64,000 nucleotides of DNA from Copromyces sp. CBS 386.78 (GCA_030685235.1 MU839097.1:1-64000); one strand, 5' to 3'. Shown: positions 33,823 to 46,814, numbered from the stretch's first letter. Made by a program: numbers and translations. Notes: a model not told the origin generated them from the sequence alone.

Positions 33823-36155
33823 TCAAAAGGATACACCCTGCCCTTGCTCCGAAACCGCCGGCACAGCAACCTGTTGTGGCTGGAACTGCTGCAGCCGCCG
33901 CGGCGGTTGAATCTGAGGACCAGGAGTCTCCAACATCTCAATCCCCTTGACATCCGCACCAAAGTCCATGATCAAAATCTTGGGATCCTGTCCCGAGCTA
34001 ACGATGCGTCTGTAATCGCTCTTGGCGGACAACACCCAACTATTGTGCCATTGGGGGAAATCCAGCAGCTGCGCACCAGTGTCCATATCCCACACCTTGA
34101 TATCCGTATCATAACTGCCAGAAACCAACCTTCCGGAAACACTATCGACATGCAGAGAGCGGACCAAATCGCCATGGGCCTTCATCTCGCGCACGCACTC
34201 GCCCGTGTTGGCGTCCCAGATACGAATGACACGGTCGTTGCCAGCGGACGCCACGTAGCGGCCGTCTTCGGAGAACTGACTGCAGGCGAGACCCTTGGTG
34301 TGGCCCAGGAACTCGCGGATCTGCTTGCCGGTTTCGATGTTCCAGAGCTTAACGCGGAAGTCGCCCGAGCAGGAGACGATGGTGTTGCCGCGCATTTGCA
34401 CGGCGTTGACGGGACCAGTGTGGCCGCGGAGTTGCTTGAGCAGGGCACCTGTCGCGCGGTCCCAGACGCAGATGGACACGTCCTTGGAGCAAGTGACGAT
34501 GTGCTTGTCATCGAAAACGAGGTCGAGGACGGCGGCGGAGTGATGACGGAGTTGACGGAGGGGTTGGTAGCCCGAGGCGATGTCGTAGACGATGCAGGTG
34601 GCGTCGGAGGAGCCGGTGACAAGGATCTCGTCATCGTACTGGAGGCAGAGAATTGAGGCCCGGTGGAAGATGGGCGGTGAGACGAGGGTCGGGGAAGAGA
34701 AATGGCTGCGGGCGGGGGTTTGGAGTTGACCGTTTGCTGAGGGGTGGGGATCAAGTTCGGGAAGGGTCGCGTAGTGGATGGCATTGCCGGCTTCGTCGTA
34801 GAGGAGGGACAAGTCGGAGTCGTTGATGATCTCGGGCGGACCTAGAACAAGCTTGCAGGAGTAGGTCTTCATGTCCCAGACGCGGATGGTCTTATCGCGG
34901 GAACCGGTAATGATTTTGTGTCTAGGTGACGTTAGCATATGACCTGATTTCGAGGGAGCCAATCTGGGACGTACTCGTCAAACTGCAAGCAGTAGATACT
35001 ATCCGTATGGCCGTGGAGGTAAACGGGGCGAGCTTTTCCTTCCTTCCATCTCTTGTCAAGTTCTTCTCTAACCCTGTAGATCTCCTTCCAGTCGTTTCCA
35101 GGACGGATGGCTGGCACACCAAGGCCAGCTCCAGGCTTGACGGCTCCGCTCGTGGCATAGGTGGTAGTCTTCTCTCGCAAGAAAGACTCCCGCCAGATAT
35201 GCTGATTCCTAACAGCACGGTCCCAAGACGTGCTGACGAGGGAGGCAGAAGCCAGTGATGTCGCGTCCAGTTGTCCCAGAATATGGATCCCGAGTTCGAC
35301 GGGAAGTCGAGAAATGAAGTCGACCTTGATGATGTCCACCTCGTCGTTGGGAGAGGGGCTGTTCAGCTCAATGTCGACATCGGAATCAACGCCATCCATG
35401 AAGACGTCAGATTCGGACGATCCGCCTCTCGTGACCGCAATGCCAATTCCACTCTCGTAGTCGTCCATGCCGTCGTTTGCCCATGGTCGGGGCGCAGGAA
35501 TGTTGATCATCTCGAAGCCGTGGCCTGCGCTCGCGGCGGCTTGTCTTGCTGCAGCACCGGTATTACGGGGAATGATGGGAGGTTGCTCGCCGGAGCCGGG
35601 GACAGGAAGGGGCGGTGACTCGAGGGCGTTGTGACCGAAGGGGTAGTCGCCGTGGTGGGCGGACATCCTACGGGAATGGCGGTGGAAGCTCGTGGCTTGG
35701 CGCAGCTTGTTCCAAGTCGAATGCGCAGTAGTGGGACGAGCAGCAGGCGCAGACTGAGAAGGACCGGCACCGACATCTTGATCAAAGGTCGGGGTATCCG
35801 GAACCGAGGTCCTCCTATGGACGATGCCCTTCACACCCGAACGGAAGGAGACAGAGGCTCGACGCAGCATGCCCTTCAACTTGTGACCCTGTTTGTGGTG
35901 GGCGGGCATGGAGTCATCGCTCGCGGCGCTGTTCTGGCGGTGACTGCGCAACAGGCCATGGTTCTGTCCGAAGACGCTGTGCTGGAGGGTCGAGTCTCTT
36001 GGGCTCATGTTGTCAGTCGTCGACTTTGCGTTGTGCCAGGGCGGTGACACGCTGAGACTGTGGCCACGGCGACGGTTTGTCTTGGTCGAGGACTCGGCGG
36101 TGTGAGGAGACTGGGCTTCCTCCATCGAGGCGGTTGCGCGAGCGTGTCTCTCCAT
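33823..36155 (-). CDS. F-box/WD40-repeat protein (probable SCF substrate receptor)
   Basis: Two exons, 34,975-36,155 and 33,823-34,921, joined by a 53-bp intron with donor GTACGT, branch GCTAAC and acceptor CTAG, giving 759 residues. The join restores a WD repeat (CLQFDE then HKIITGSRDKTIRVWDM). Residues 1-270 are low-complexity, rich in Ser, His and Arg. The F-box is about 279-325 (ISRLPVELGIHILGQLDATS). Seven WD repeats follow from about 380; examples are TGSSDATCIVYD, TCSKDVSICVWD, SCSGDFRVKLWN and SAGNDRVIRIWD. Such proteins bring phosphorylated substrates to Skp1-Cullin-F-box ubiquitin ligases. It resembles the Met30/Cdc4 class in layout, but I cannot assign it to a named orthologue. An ATG at 36,155 is used; an upstream leader exon is possible. 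Copia C2 lies about 790 bp upstream. Confidence 0.9.
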
Positions 36156-36946
36156 ATTTGAGGGTCGGGTTCGGGTATGTGGTGAGGGCCGACGATAGTG
36201 CGCTGTACGAGGAGGAGCGCCGAGAGGATTGCGCCGGATGGGACGGGGACGGGGAACGAAGGAGGGTGGAATGGCGGAGAAGCGATCGAGTTAAAGCGAT
36301 TGAGTAGCGTATAAATCTGATGTCATTGACCGATAGAGCCCACCTCTGGTCAAACAGGAGGTTGAACTTTTCCCCTTGCGGCAAGCTGAGGTCTGCACGA
36401 GTGTATCGGGACTGTTTGGACTGCGAGGTTTTCTGCAGACGCCGGACTGGCTAGGTAGATGGGAATCCCTGGGAAGATTTGGCGACGTGATGGAGGGAGA
36501 GTATGCCGGGTTCGACCTGGATCTGAGATCAAGGGCGGTCGACGGTGGTTGGAAGAATGGCAGAGAAGCGGACTGGATGTGGACCTGGACAGGTACTAGA
36601 CCTAGTGCACTGATGCGCATCAGCCCCGGAAGCGGGAAAAGTCCAGAAGATGTGTGGTGGATCGGCTGAAGAAAAAAAAGCTGGCGACGGTGTCGGAGTC
36701 GGGGGCGAATCGATGTTGAGGATTGGGGTCGGCAAGGGAGGCGCAAGCAAGAAGAATAGGGATTTGGTCGAGTCAGGCAAATCAGGGAAAGACAATGCGG
36801 AGTAGAGGTACCCTTCGGTTATCGAGTGCAAAAAGGCCAAAATCACAAAGCAAGACGATGAATGATCAAGAAAGGCGGTGGGACGGGGGAAGTCACTGGT
36901 GTGGTGTGGAGAGAGGAGGGAAAAAAAGGTAAACAATAAACAGAAG
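36156..36946. promoter_or_regulatory. Truncated upstream region of the F-box/WD40 gene
   Basis: GC-normal sequence between the F-box/WD40 start codon and copia C2. It presumably holds the promoter and 5' leader. C2 cut the original upstream region at AGAAG; the continuation is at 42,864 onward. No specific site is recognised. Confidence 0.4.
36942..36946. repeat. Target site duplication AGAAG, left copy of C2
   Basis: AGAAG before the left LTR recurs at 42,859-42,863 after the right LTR. This supports a single insertion event with no later loss at the ends. Confidence 0.9.
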
Positions 36947-37112
36947 TGTAGAATATGAGCACGTGCAGGGGTATTCTGGAAGTAGGGAGAAGACTGTGTA
37001 TTGTATTGAGTTCTGTGTGCCCAGAAATCCCTCACAGAAAATCTAGTTAATACAACACACCAGACCCGCTAAATTATATAAGCACTACCCCTATACATCC
37101 TTATTTCTAATA
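36947..37112 (-). repeat. C2 3' LTR (left copy)
   Basis: 166 bp. The outer half is intact (ATGAGCACGTGCAGGGG); the inner end is AT-converted (TTATTTCTAATA against TCATTTCTGACA in the other copy). Confidence 0.93.
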
Positions 37113-37282
37113 CACCCCCCCAACTACACTAAGTAGGGTACCTAGAAAACTAATATATAAAGCTATTTATAATTTTAATCCCTTTTCCGTATCTCCCCTA
37201 ACAATCGCCTTTAAAAGCATTACCCGCTATTAATTCCCCTTTATAAGGAAGGTCGATAATATTAATTTTTAATAACGGCCCA

Positions 37283-37428
37283 AGTCCCGTAGCTCAATAA
37301 TTAGAACGTTAGGGTCAAATTTTAAACTATTCTTATTGCTTAAATATACTTTACAATATACTTATTAACATTATTAATAACCTATAAACCATCCCTAAAG
37401 GTCGCAAATTCGAACCCTACTAAAATTA
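37283..37428 (+). pseudogene. RIP-mutated tRNA-like sequence with a putative 73-bp intron
   Basis: A full cloverleaf can be drawn. Acceptor arms are AGTCCCG (37,283-37,289) and TAAAATT (37,421-37,427). The D stem is GCTC/GAAC, the anticodon stem TTAGG/CCTAA, the variable loop has five bases (AGGTC), and the T arm is GCAAA-TTCGAAC-CCTAC. Every mispair becomes a pair if one A is read as a former G or one T as a former C, which is how RIP mutates DNA. A 73-bp insertion after position 37 of the anticodon loop sits where fungal tRNA introns occur. The apparent anticodon is CAA, but its A residues may once have been G, so the identity is unknown. It lies in the 3' region of copia C2, antisense to pol. 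I infer a captured tRNA gene or a tRNA-derived insertion. Confidence 0.65.
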
Positions 37429-38499
37429 ATATTTTTATTCTTTTTTCCTCCTCACATAAATTATATATTATATAAAACCTTTTCATTTTATAAAAGTTAT
37501 TTCTACTATATTATATAGGTAAATAATTTATATTTATAATTACTATTTCCTCCCTTTTTATTATTCGATAGAACTTACTCCTCCTAATCCTCCTCGCAAA
37601 TCCTTATAATCAAATAGTTCGCCTCTACTTTAAATAATAATTTATTTAACTCCTCCCTTACTACTTTAATATCTTAAAAATTTAATTAATTTATAAACTC
37701 TTTATACTTATTAACTAATAGCGCCTTTATTAAACCGTCGGCAATTATCTCCTTAATAAGTATATAATAAATTTCGAAGAAACCTCGCTACTACCCCTCC
37801 TTAAATTAATAGTTATAAATATTAATATATTTAAATTTGATTTAAAATTTAGCGTTCTCCTTCGTAATAAAATAAATCGTCTATTTATTATCGTATCCTA
37901 AAGGGATAATATCGAATTTAAACTTTACTATAAGAATTTAAAGGAAATACTTTACCTATATACTTTCCTTTACTCCTTAAAAAAAAAAAAATAATTCTAC
38001 CTTAATAATAGAAATTGTAACCATATTTTACTTATTAGTTCGCTAATTTACTATACTTCTAAATAATTATATTACAAATTTTTAAAAACTCTTATAATTA
38101 AATATATTATCGACGAAAGACGAATCTATTAATACATCGAAATTATACCTACCTTCTAACTATAATATATAATTTATAATACCTCTAATAAAAGCCTTAA
38201 ATTAATTAATAATATAATAGTAAAGGGGATTAAAATTAATAAAGAAATAAATTAATTAGGAAACTATAAACAATAAATCTAATTAAATAATAATTATTAA
38301 GTAAAAAAATTTACTAATAGCCTTCTAATACTATTTAATTAAATATTAAAGGGCTATTTCTATAGAAAGTATTAATTCTTCTTATATTATAAAAGTACTA
38401 AGAGCTTTCCTATTCTATACGCAGTTCTCCGTAATTTTTAAAATATATTATTATTAAAATAATTAAATTAACCGTTTTAACTTATTTCGAAGGATTTCA

Positions 38500-40300
38500 A
38501 TACTAAAGAATTATTAAAGATTATAACTGCTTATAAATTAATAGTAATCTTTAAACGTAGTAACTACCTAATTAACTAAACTAAGGTATTCTCCCTTATA
38601 AGCGATAATAATATCGTTAATATAAAAGAAGACTATTACATTATAATAAATATAAATATATAATTCTATAGGAATAATTGAAAGGCTAGCTTTCAAAAGG
38701 GTTCTAATAAATTCTTTCTACTATAATAAAGGGGATTTACGTAAACCGTAGAAAATTCTTAATAATTTTAATATTTTTCCTTTTCGTCCGTATCCCTAGG
38801 GCGCCCGCATATAAATAAATTTATTAAAATACGCATTAACGAAAATATTAATAATATTATACTACTTAAATTCGAAATCGAAATAAACTATAATAATTAT
38901 TATAATCCGTAAAAAATAAATCGTAAAAGTAACTATATATATATCGCGTATACTATTACATTTTTATTAATCTTTTTATACAATTAAACGAACTTTATAC
39001 TTTAAAAAGAATCCTTCCGCATTAAATTTATATATATATACCTATATAAAATCAAAGGGGACTTTATTATTAATCTTCTACTCGCTCTTATTAACTTATA
39101 TTTATAATTTTTTCTCTTCGTAATTAATTATATATTCTTATTTAATTCAACGAAAAATAATATAAAAAGGATAATAATATAATTTTTTATACAATTTAGG
39201 GGGAAAAAGAAAGTTTCGTTATTAAAGTATAATTAATATATATATTATATTAAAATAATTAATTTTATTACAAATTAACTTCAAATCTAACGAAAATTCC
39301 TCCTCTAATATTTCTACCCTAAGCTCTATAAAATATAACCGGTCTAACTTTCCTTTCGAAATAGGGTTACTTTTAAAAATAATTATATTAAAGTAGGAAG
39401 GTACAATTAGGAAACCTCCTACCTATCCGAAATATTAATCGTAAATTAATTAGCTCTTTCGTAATTGGGAAATATTTAACCTATTAATAAAAAATAATAT
39501 TAAACTTTCTAAAGGAAATAAATATATAATTCTAATTTCCTCTTCTTTATTTAATACTATATCCTACTAACTATTATATAATTTTAATATTTCCTTTTAC
39601 TCTTAAATAAATATAAATTCGATTAAATCGGTTAAAAGTAAATTAATAACGTCGATAACAATTAATATAAATTCGACTATAGGACCTTCGTCCTTATTGT
39701 CTTCGTTTTCCGCTTATTTAATAAGGAAAGGTTCGGAAACGTCGATATTTAATTAATAGAAATTATTCAATTATATAGCCAATTTTTCGAAAGATATATT
39801 AAAAGTATTATAGAAGGTTTAAATATTATTTATAAAAATTTCGTCTTCGTTAAATATAACGTTTTATATAGTAATTACCCTATTAATATACGGATTTTAA
39901 ATATAATAAATATTAATTAACTAATAGCCTACCAAATATTTAACCTAAATATATTATTTTAACTTCTAAATCTTCTTTTAATTATATAGTATATTAATTA
40001 TAAATACAAAAGTTTTATACCCGTATACTTTTCAATAAACCAACCTAAATATTACCTATTACTACCCGCTATTTCGGTTTATTATATACGCTATTAAACG
40101 TTCTTCTAAAAATTTCTAATTAAATTCCCTTCGTAGGGTCTTATTTATAAAGTAAACTACTACTATTATAGTCTTTTTCTAAAATTCTTAAAGTAAATAA
40201 GCGCTATTTATTATCGTTACTACCTTATCTTTAATTATACCCTCCGAACGTTCGGTACCGCTATTCTAAGCCTATAAATAAGGAGCCGAAGGTTCAATAA
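38500..40300 (-). pseudogene. C2 pol remnant: integrase and reverse transcriptase
   Basis: On the minus strand the order is integrase then reverse transcriptase, as in copia. At about 40,290-40,090 the blocks NSGTERSEGIIKDKVVTI, then VYFINKTLRREF match the end of the copia integrase core (N-G-x-x-E-R and the NRTP region). At about 38,980-38,590 FEFKQYNIINIFVNAYFNK, then IYMRAP, LRIFYGLRKSPLL and FFYINDIIIAYKG match reverse transcriptase up to the YVDD box, with its first Asp codon mutated to Asn. Stops are TAA or TAG. The first 500 bp or so of the element on the right (42,225-42,480) are clearly less AT-converted than the rest and should be leader and gag. Confidence 0.8.
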
Positions 40301-42692
40301 TTATTCTTCTCTAAGAGAAGAAAATAACGATACGGAGTTTCGTTATTATAATTTCATTATTATATTTAACTACCTTTACTTTAATTTAATAATATAATTC
40401 TAAACTATTAAATAATAATATAAATATAATAATAATTAAATTCGTTAACCGGTCAAATAAATAATAAAATTATATGTACCCGGACTAACGATTTATAATA
40501 ATTATTAAATTAGAAATAATTCCCCCGCTAACCTTTATAATTAAATAATTAAAAAAATTAATTACGAATTTTATCCCTAAACCTTTTAGCGTATCGTAGA
40601 CCTCCCTTCGTATTTAGTACTTTAATTTAACTACTGTATAAAAATCGTAGTAAATTAAATTTAAATCCTTTAAATAGATTCTATACTCCTAATTAATTAA
40701 TTAAACCAATATTTCTAAATTAAAGTAATTAAACCGAAGATACTAACATAAAATATTACCTTTTTAAAGTTTCTTAATAATTTTACTAATAAATTAGTAA
40801 AATTATATATAAAAAGAGGATTAATTAATACGTATTTCGAAAGGGACGTATTGTAATACAAATTATTTAAACTTTAAAAAGAGGCTATAAATAAAAGAAT
40901 TATTTAAATAGAAATATAAATAACCGGGTTTAATAATTTAATTCCAATAGAATCCTCTTTCTAATAATTTTCTTAAAGAAACGAAATTGTAAATTATCCT
41001 TAATATAAACGCGACGTCGTCGAATTTAAAACTTATAAAATAATTTTCGTTATCGTTTATAATTAAATAAATTATCCTATACCCTTCAATCGTAATAAAT
41101 TTATCTCCCGCCTAAATATAATTTTCCTTTACTACTTTTATAAGGCCTTTAAAACGATTAACCTTATTAAAAATATAAATTATCGTACTTAAATTAAAAA
41201 TCGCTAAATCTCTTAATAAATATTTAAACCCCTTATATTAAAGTTCTAATATTAAAAAACTCGCCTTACAATTAGTATTACTAATACGCCGACCTTTTAA
41301 TTAAATACCGCTAATATTTTTATTAAAGGCGAAAGTAACTCCCGCTCTCTATTCCTTACTTAAAATCTTTATTCGAATTTCCTTTATTCGTTAAACGAAC
41401 TTATAATTTTTCGAATAATTTTCTTTAACGCAATTTATAAAGAAGGGGGATTCCTACTATTAATTAGGGGCTATAAACTAATTAATATACTAATAATTCT
41501 CTAAATTATAACCTATATATTCGCAAATAGGGTAAACCCTCTTCGCCCACTTTCCTCCCTAATTATAGGAAGCGCTAAACAATCTCTTATTATTCTACTC
41601 CCGGGAATTACTAGGATAAATATCCCCTCCAATCTCTTTAGCGAAAATAATTCTAATACTAAATACGCCGCCTCTTAAAATTTAAAAGCAATTCTTACTT
41701 TATAGAAACGAATTAATAATAATTTACCTAAATTCCCAAGACGTTTTTTAATACGTATAAATCTTATTATCCGAATTTATATAATATATAATAATTTAAA
41801 AAGTAAAAGGACAATTAAAAAGTCTATTTATTACTCTAAGGAAATCGAACATCTAATTATTTCGTTTAATATATTCGTCTACTTTAAAAAATTCGCCGAT
41901 AGCTATAATTTACTCCTATTTTAATAATTAGCCAAACTAGCTTTTAGGGTAAATAATAATCGAAATTTTAATAAAATATTTAACCCTAACGTCGTCTCTA
42001 ACCTTCTCCTTATTGTATTTAATAATTTAACGGAATTTATCGTACTAAATAGCTAGGGTAACTAGTTTTAGGAAATAGGTTAATTAATAATATTTCGCTA
42101 CGTATTTAATTATTTACTCTTTTAGGGTAAAGGTTTTTTTAAAGAATTTATTTTAATCCTTCTTCTTACGGCAATATTCTATAAAGGCTAATTAATAGTC
42201 GTAATAATCCTATTCTATAATAAAGCCTAACTTCTGGGCCACGTAAGAAGTAAGCGGCCCGGCCGGGACTAAGGCCGTAGGCGGAAAAGCCGTAACCCCT
42301 CTAACCGCTTAAGAAGCCCGGGTATTAACGGCCGGGGAATCTTCGGTAAACTTTAGAATATTCCGCTAAAGCTAATTATCCGTAACCGTTCCAATTCCCG
42401 AGGCTAAGGCTCCCGGGATCTCCTAGAATTTAAAGATCTCTAGCTTTACCAGCTCTATAGGCTAATCCTCTCTAGTACCATTATCGGTAATATACTTCTA
42501 CAAATCGAGACTTATCGCCTTCAATTTAAAGCCCTTTTCCTAAAAGAACTAATTTTCAATTTTAAATAAGGTAATCTCGCCTACTTTAGTAAAATCCTAA
42601 TTAAGAAATATAATCGTTATTATTAATATTTATTAGTACTATATCCTATTCGGTTTACTATAATCGGTAATAATATATATAAAACTCTTAAT

Positions 42693-42858
42693 TGTAGAAT
42701 ATAAGTACGTGCAAAGGTATTCTAGAAGTAGGGAGAAGACTATATATTATATTGAATTCTATATGCCCAGAAATCCCTCAAAGAAAATCTGGTTAATACA
42801 ACACACTAGACCCGCTAAGTTATATAAGCACTACCCCTGTACATCCTCATTTCTGACA
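42693..42858 (-). repeat. C2 5' LTR (right copy)
   Basis: 166 bp, matching 36,947-37,112. The inner (left) end is AT-converted (ATAAGTACGTGCAAAGG) and the outer end is intact (TCATTTCTGACA), followed by AGAAG. Confidence 0.93.
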
Positions 42859-42863
42859 AGAAG

Positions 42864-45424
42864 CGACTGTTGAAGAAAGAAAGAAAAGAGACATTCCCAG
42901 CCTTCACACCAAAAAAGTGACTTCCGGTTGCTGCTGCTTCCATGCAGGTGTCCAGTGGGACAAAGGCCGCCGCGGTGCACAACAACCCGACAGGCACTGG
43001 GCAACAACCATTTTCCCCAGCCTCCAGGGGGAAGTGGAAGGGCAGACGGAGGGCAAGGGGCGGGAGCGGTGGATCAGGGTACCTACCACTAGGTAGGGTC
43101 GGCCGAGTTTGGCAGCATCACGACCACGACATTCATAATTAATTGTCTTGACAACTATGAACAACAATCCAAGTGCAGGCTTTCTGGATCTCGACACTCT
43201 CAAAAGTTTTCTTTCACGTTTGCATGTTGGAGGTTGCCAAGTTGTCAAAGGCGGTCTGGGCCAGCGAGGCACATGCACACTACAATGATCACCACGGCAC
43301 CGACCACCACCGCCTCTCTGCACATCTGCACTCTGCAGTGGGTGCAGTAGCGTAGTGTAATTGATCCCTTTGTGTCTAGCGGCGGTGGGATGTAACCATC
43401 ACAACCAGCCCAAAGCCACCGAGATGTCGAAATGGAAGTGTTGAGAAAGAACAGCAAGCCTTCATGTGTTCTCTTTATTATTCAATTCAACATTTCGTGG
43501 AGACTGACACCCCAAACGCCGTTGAAGCGATTTCTGTGGGGAAATAATCAATGTCGCAACTCGCAGCCCCTTCAGAAGGAAATTGCCTTCCTCAACCTAG
43601 AAAATCCGGGGTATTTTTTCCACACTGTATGGGCAGGGGTGCCGAATTGGGTTTTGTTGTTGTTCCTGTTGGATCTGGGTGGGTGGTGGCCAACGAGATC
43701 CGCGCGGTCAAAGAATCTTTCTGCATTGTGGGCATTCCGTATCGGCCAGCGAGGATGCGAGACCCGAAGGTTAACCACCTCAATGCACCTTATTATCGAG
43801 TAAGGAGGCGAATCAGACTTCCCTCACCATCCGACTCGACGAATATTCTCAACTGGCTCAACCCCAAAAGCATTCAGTTGCGGCTGACTGACGGCGATTT
43901 CCTCCGTCGGCGTTCGTTGACGAGTTCACATAAAAGCTGTGAATGGCTGGCTCAGCTGGGTGGCTGGCTGGCAGGGCAATGATTTGCGATTGTTTTGATT
44001 TTCGGGACGCCGTTTGTTTGGTTATTGGATTACCAGATTTTACCCCAGGGACATCGGGGACAAAATGATGTGATGGGTGTTGATGAAATGAGCTTGTTTA
44101 GACCAATAAGATTGGATTGTCGCACCAAAAGTTTGGGTTAGGTGTTTTTGGTTGGCCTCATCAAACGCCGATACGAACTTTCAAACCTCAATGTCAGGAT
44201 GTGAAATCATAGAGTACTTTGACTGTTGCATTGGATATTCATCTCTCGACGGGAAGGCCAGGCGCGACCTCCGTCTTGCCCCAGGCCGCTCTCCCACAAA
44301 ACTCCGGCTCTCTTCCGGGTCTTGGCATTCGGTATCGCCGATAAAGTGGGCCCAAATCCGGTCATTCCCCTATGTCTCCACATCGGTCCGTGACGTAGTG
44401 TACTTGTACGCATCCTGGCCACATGCATCACATCTTGAGCATAAGGTAGCTCCAGAATGACCACATCTATCTACACGTGTAAATTCTTAGTAGGTAAGTG
44501 GAAGTGGAAAACACCATGATGGGCACACATAAGGTACCTATATACCACCCCTTGCCAGCACTTTCCGTTTTGATAGCAAGCACCGGTGTGAGCAGGCGAG
44601 GAAGGTATAACCGACACCACCAATTTCCATTATTTAGGTCAACCCAGGACAGGCATTCTCTGCCCTGCATTCTTTTTCCTGATAAGCATCAACTTGCCAA
44701 GTATTCCTATACCTCTTAGATATACCTATCGATCGTGATAGCTTCAATACAAGATTCCCAACATTGTTTCAAGGAACCAACACCTTCACGCAATGCCAAC
44801 CTCTTTGTCAAACAATCGCAAACATTCATACGAAACTGCGTCCAGAATCCAGATAGCAGTCACTCACTCCTGCACAAGAACAGTTGATGCTTCAGCACGG
44901 CTCTCAATATTCAGCATCGAGCAGTTCCGTGTTCCATGCACTCAGTGATCCCGCCTGGTTTCGAAGACTCAACAGACCAGGAATAGAAACCGCGGCTGAA
45001 CTAGTGTCTTCAACTCACCTCCGTACGATCCAGTCCAAGTTCGTCACCTGGGAATAACTTGCTGACAAAGTGAACAGAAAAGAAGACGTTAGGAGTGATA
45101 CCGTTGACACGACCCGTATCTCCCCTAAATATGGTGACGGCGATATTCCTCAACACCGGCATCATGCACATGTATACATCCTGCACCCCCTTTACCGCCT
45201 GCTTGAGCTCGGATTTTTGGCCTGCAACTAAATCAACTCCAAGCCGGTATTCCGCCCTGCAACCAAAGCAAGTTTGAGATATTCGAGCTGCATGAATAAA
45301 AAAATAGCACTACATAAAGGCACCCTGACCCCGACCACAGCCAGAAACTTTCTTCTCTCTTGACCATTCTGTGTTCCATTTCGAGCTGAGTACCTTACCT
45401 ACCTTAACCAAATCCACGACAAAG
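42864..45424. other. Intergenic, GC-normal; former upstream region of the F-box/WD40 gene and promoter of paralogue 2
   Basis: The left part is the sequence that adjoined 36,946 before C2 inserted. Several 60-140 codon frames exist on both strands (for example 43,551-43,982), but none has a recognisable domain and they overlap one another. The right end is the leader of the F-box gene starting at 45,425. Confidence 0.5.
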
Positions 45425-46814
45425 ATGGCGCCCAAACATGAACTTATCGTCCCCATCATGGACTTAGCCACAACTGCGACTCCCACGAACCCTCCTCCTC
45501 CTCCTTCTCTTTCCTTCTCCGGCCTTCCCACCGAAATCCTCCTTTTGATCGCCAAGGAGCTCCACCTCGACGCGAAGGGGCCCGAACGGCCATGTACCGA
45601 TGACACCTCCAGCAGGTGGGAGAGCGAACGAATGTAAGTGATGGACTGACCCCCAGACACCCCGGAATCGTTTTGTGTGTTGTGACTAACGAGCTTTGAT
45701 AACAGGGCAATGGTCGAGGCAATCACGGGTTTGGCCGCACTTTGCCGTACTAGTCGTCGCCTCAACAATATCGTGACGCCCATTCTCTACCAGGATCCTT
45801 TTCTGCTTCAGCAGAATGGACTCAACGGATGTTATATCCCTGCGTTTTACGGATTGGTTAGTGTACTCGGCGAACAAGACAACGGGCTTGCGGACCTGGT
45901 TCGGATCTATGAAGAGTGAGTCCCTCCGTGCCTTGATAGTATCCCCAACTTGAATATTTCCGTGTGCTGTATACTGACTAGATACTCTGGAGCAAAGTCC
46001 CAAAATAGCAATCTCGGACACATTGAGAGATTTCTTGGATCGCTGTAACCTTGGGTCGCAGTCCTGCCAAAAGTTGCTCATGTTGTTGAACAAGTATACT
46101 CCGTTCTTGAGTAAGATCGTGGCGCGCGGTCACAAGGACAGCCACTACTTGGAGGCGCCGGGAGTAATGGCTGGCCTCATTCCGGCAGTGATTCTTTGCC
46201 ATTGCCGCAACATAAAGCGGCTCGATCACTTGAGTATCGGTGGTGACAGAGGCGGCAACCATTGGCGGTTACTGTGGCTGGATATGGTCGTCACGTCTGT
46301 CACGTTCCCGAATTTGGAAGCCGCGAAGCTGGAAGGGAAACCGTTTACGGAGGGACCTTGGGGGGTGAAGACTATGGCACCGTTTCGGCGGTTGCTTACC
46401 CCGATTGAGGAGGCCTTATTCTTCGTCAACCGCGCCCCCAACCTCCGACACCTGACACTCAGATCATTTGCGAGCAGTGCCGGGACATCGCCAGTTCCCA
46501 TCCGTGCACTGGGAAACCTCACCTCACTGGAGCTTCATTGTTGCGCTTTCTTGAAGGAAACGGATCTGGGCAAGATTATCCGCGCTTGCCCCAGGTTGGA
46601 ACGCTTCGTGTTCACATCCGAAGCCAGCCCATCGGTCAGGAGAGTGGCGGAGTTGGATTTCGCCTTTATCGGCCCTGCGCTTGTCCTGAAGGCTCTGGCG
46701 CCAGTTTCAAAACAACTCAAGGCATTGTGCATAAAGTATGCGCCACTAGTCGATTCTATGATCAGGAATGAACCATATGATACGGACAACGACGACGACG
46801 ACGACGACGATGAT

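Larger units (their letters stand above)
36947..42858 (-). mobile_element. Ty1/copia retrotransposon C2, RIP-mutated, complete outline
   Basis: The element is 5,912 bp with 166-bp LTRs (36,947-37,112 and 42,693-42,858). On the plus strand each LTR begins TGTAGAAT and ends TTTCTGACA. AGAAG flanks both sides (36,942-36,946 and 42,859-42,863). A C-run just inside the left LTR (37,113-37,121) is the polypurine tract of a minus-strand element. Minus-strand frames show copia reverse transcriptase (38,590-38,980) and integrase (about 40,090-40,290). It has the same orientation as C1 and shares its leader end and polypurine layout, but the LTRs differ. It is about 0.5 kb longer than C1 without insertions. 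Part of that may be a tRNA-like sequence near the 3' end. Confidence 0.93.

Noticed and set aside
45982..45997. Earlier acceptor (CTAG) for intron 2 of F-box paralogue 2
   Set aside because: It would shift the frame and reach a stop within about 25 codons; the later acceptor keeps the frame and matches paralogue 1.
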